A stretch of 5,967 nt of DNA, taken from contig CAYMWA010000197.1 in NCBI GenBank assembly GCA_964393795.1, positions 1 through 5,967 of the forward strand, written 5' to 3'. Positions 5,914 through 5,967 of the stretch are shown here, piece after piece. The stretch comes from Chryseosolibacter sp964393795. Its GTDB lineage: Bacteria > Bacteroidota > Bacteroidia > Cytophagales > Cyclobacteriaceae. Below the pieces are notes generated by a model that was not told where the DNA came from, made no database searches, and worked only from the letters and a program-made list of their open reading frames with translations. Position 1 is the stretch's first letter; every line of letters begins with the position of its first letter. The position numbers and the translations under genes were made by a program.

Positions 5914-5967
5914 ATGAAGAGGATAGCAGCTGTTCTACTATTGTCATTGTCGGTCCTTTCGTGCAGC
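5914..5967 (+). CDS. Predicted lipoprotein, N-terminal 18 codons only (runs off right edge)
   Basis: From the ATG at 5914 the frame is open to the edge and reads a complete lipoprotein signal: MKRIAAVLLLLSL-type basic start and hydrophobic core, actual core AAVLLLSLSV, then the lipobox VLSC with Cys17 as the lipidation site, then Ser. Only the targeting signal is visible, so the product cannot be named. Genes after susC/susD pairs commonly encode SusE/F-like glycan-binding lipoproteins or glycoside hydrolases, but that is context only. It is 178 bases past the susD stop and separated by a terminator, so it appears to be a separate transcript on the same strand. The start is chosen because it gives a signal peptide of normal length and follows a promoter-like element at a suitable distance. 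The exact reading is M-K-R-I-A-A-V-L-L-L-S-L-S-V-L-S-C-S. Confidence 0.75.
   Translation, partial: MKRIAAVLLLSLSVLSCS

Overview
The window comes from a member of the Bacteroidota, most likely a Cytophagia-type environmental bacterium. The phylum call rests on an adjacent SusC/SusD outer-membrane nutrient-uptake pair, start codons without Shine-Dalgarno sequences, and promoter-like TAnnTTTG-type elements in place of sigma70 boxes. The order-level call is an inference from general sequence character. A run of ten N inside susC shows that this is a draft assembly.

Layout. Positions 1-365 (minus strand) hold the N-terminal third of a LacI-family repressor that runs off the left edge. Positions 366-995 are a long divergent intergenic region. 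Its lacI-proximal part carries a cluster of GCAAC/GTTGC half-sites, including a perfect 14-bp palindrome with a central CpG. From about 516 to 875 it carries an array of degenerate repeats built from ATTGTCAACTGCC words and a longer unit of about 107 bp that contains a GGTGTACA box. A candidate promoter then precedes the SusC-like TonB-dependent transporter gene (996-4139). Eighteen bases after it comes the SusD-like surface lipoprotein gene (4158-5735), followed by a strong intrinsic terminator (5748-5782). A second promoter-like element, sharing TACCTTTTG with the one before susC, precedes the first 18 codons of another lipoprotein gene that runs off the right edge (5914-5967).

How the parts fit. 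SusC and SusD form a TonB-driven 'pedal-bin' importer in which the SusD lid captures a substrate, usually an oligosaccharide, at the cell surface and the SusC barrel imports it. The divergent LacI-type regulator probably senses a sugar and controls the operon. The SusC protein shows no STN domain of the kind used with FecR/ECF-sigma signalling, which fits repressor control. The downstream lipoprotein could be a further glycan-binding protein or enzyme of the same locus, but only its signal peptide is visible. The substrate cannot be read from this window.

The transporter genes look ordinary. The least explained material is in the 630-bp intergenic region: the composite repeat array, and the phased half-sites that may be the repressor's operators.
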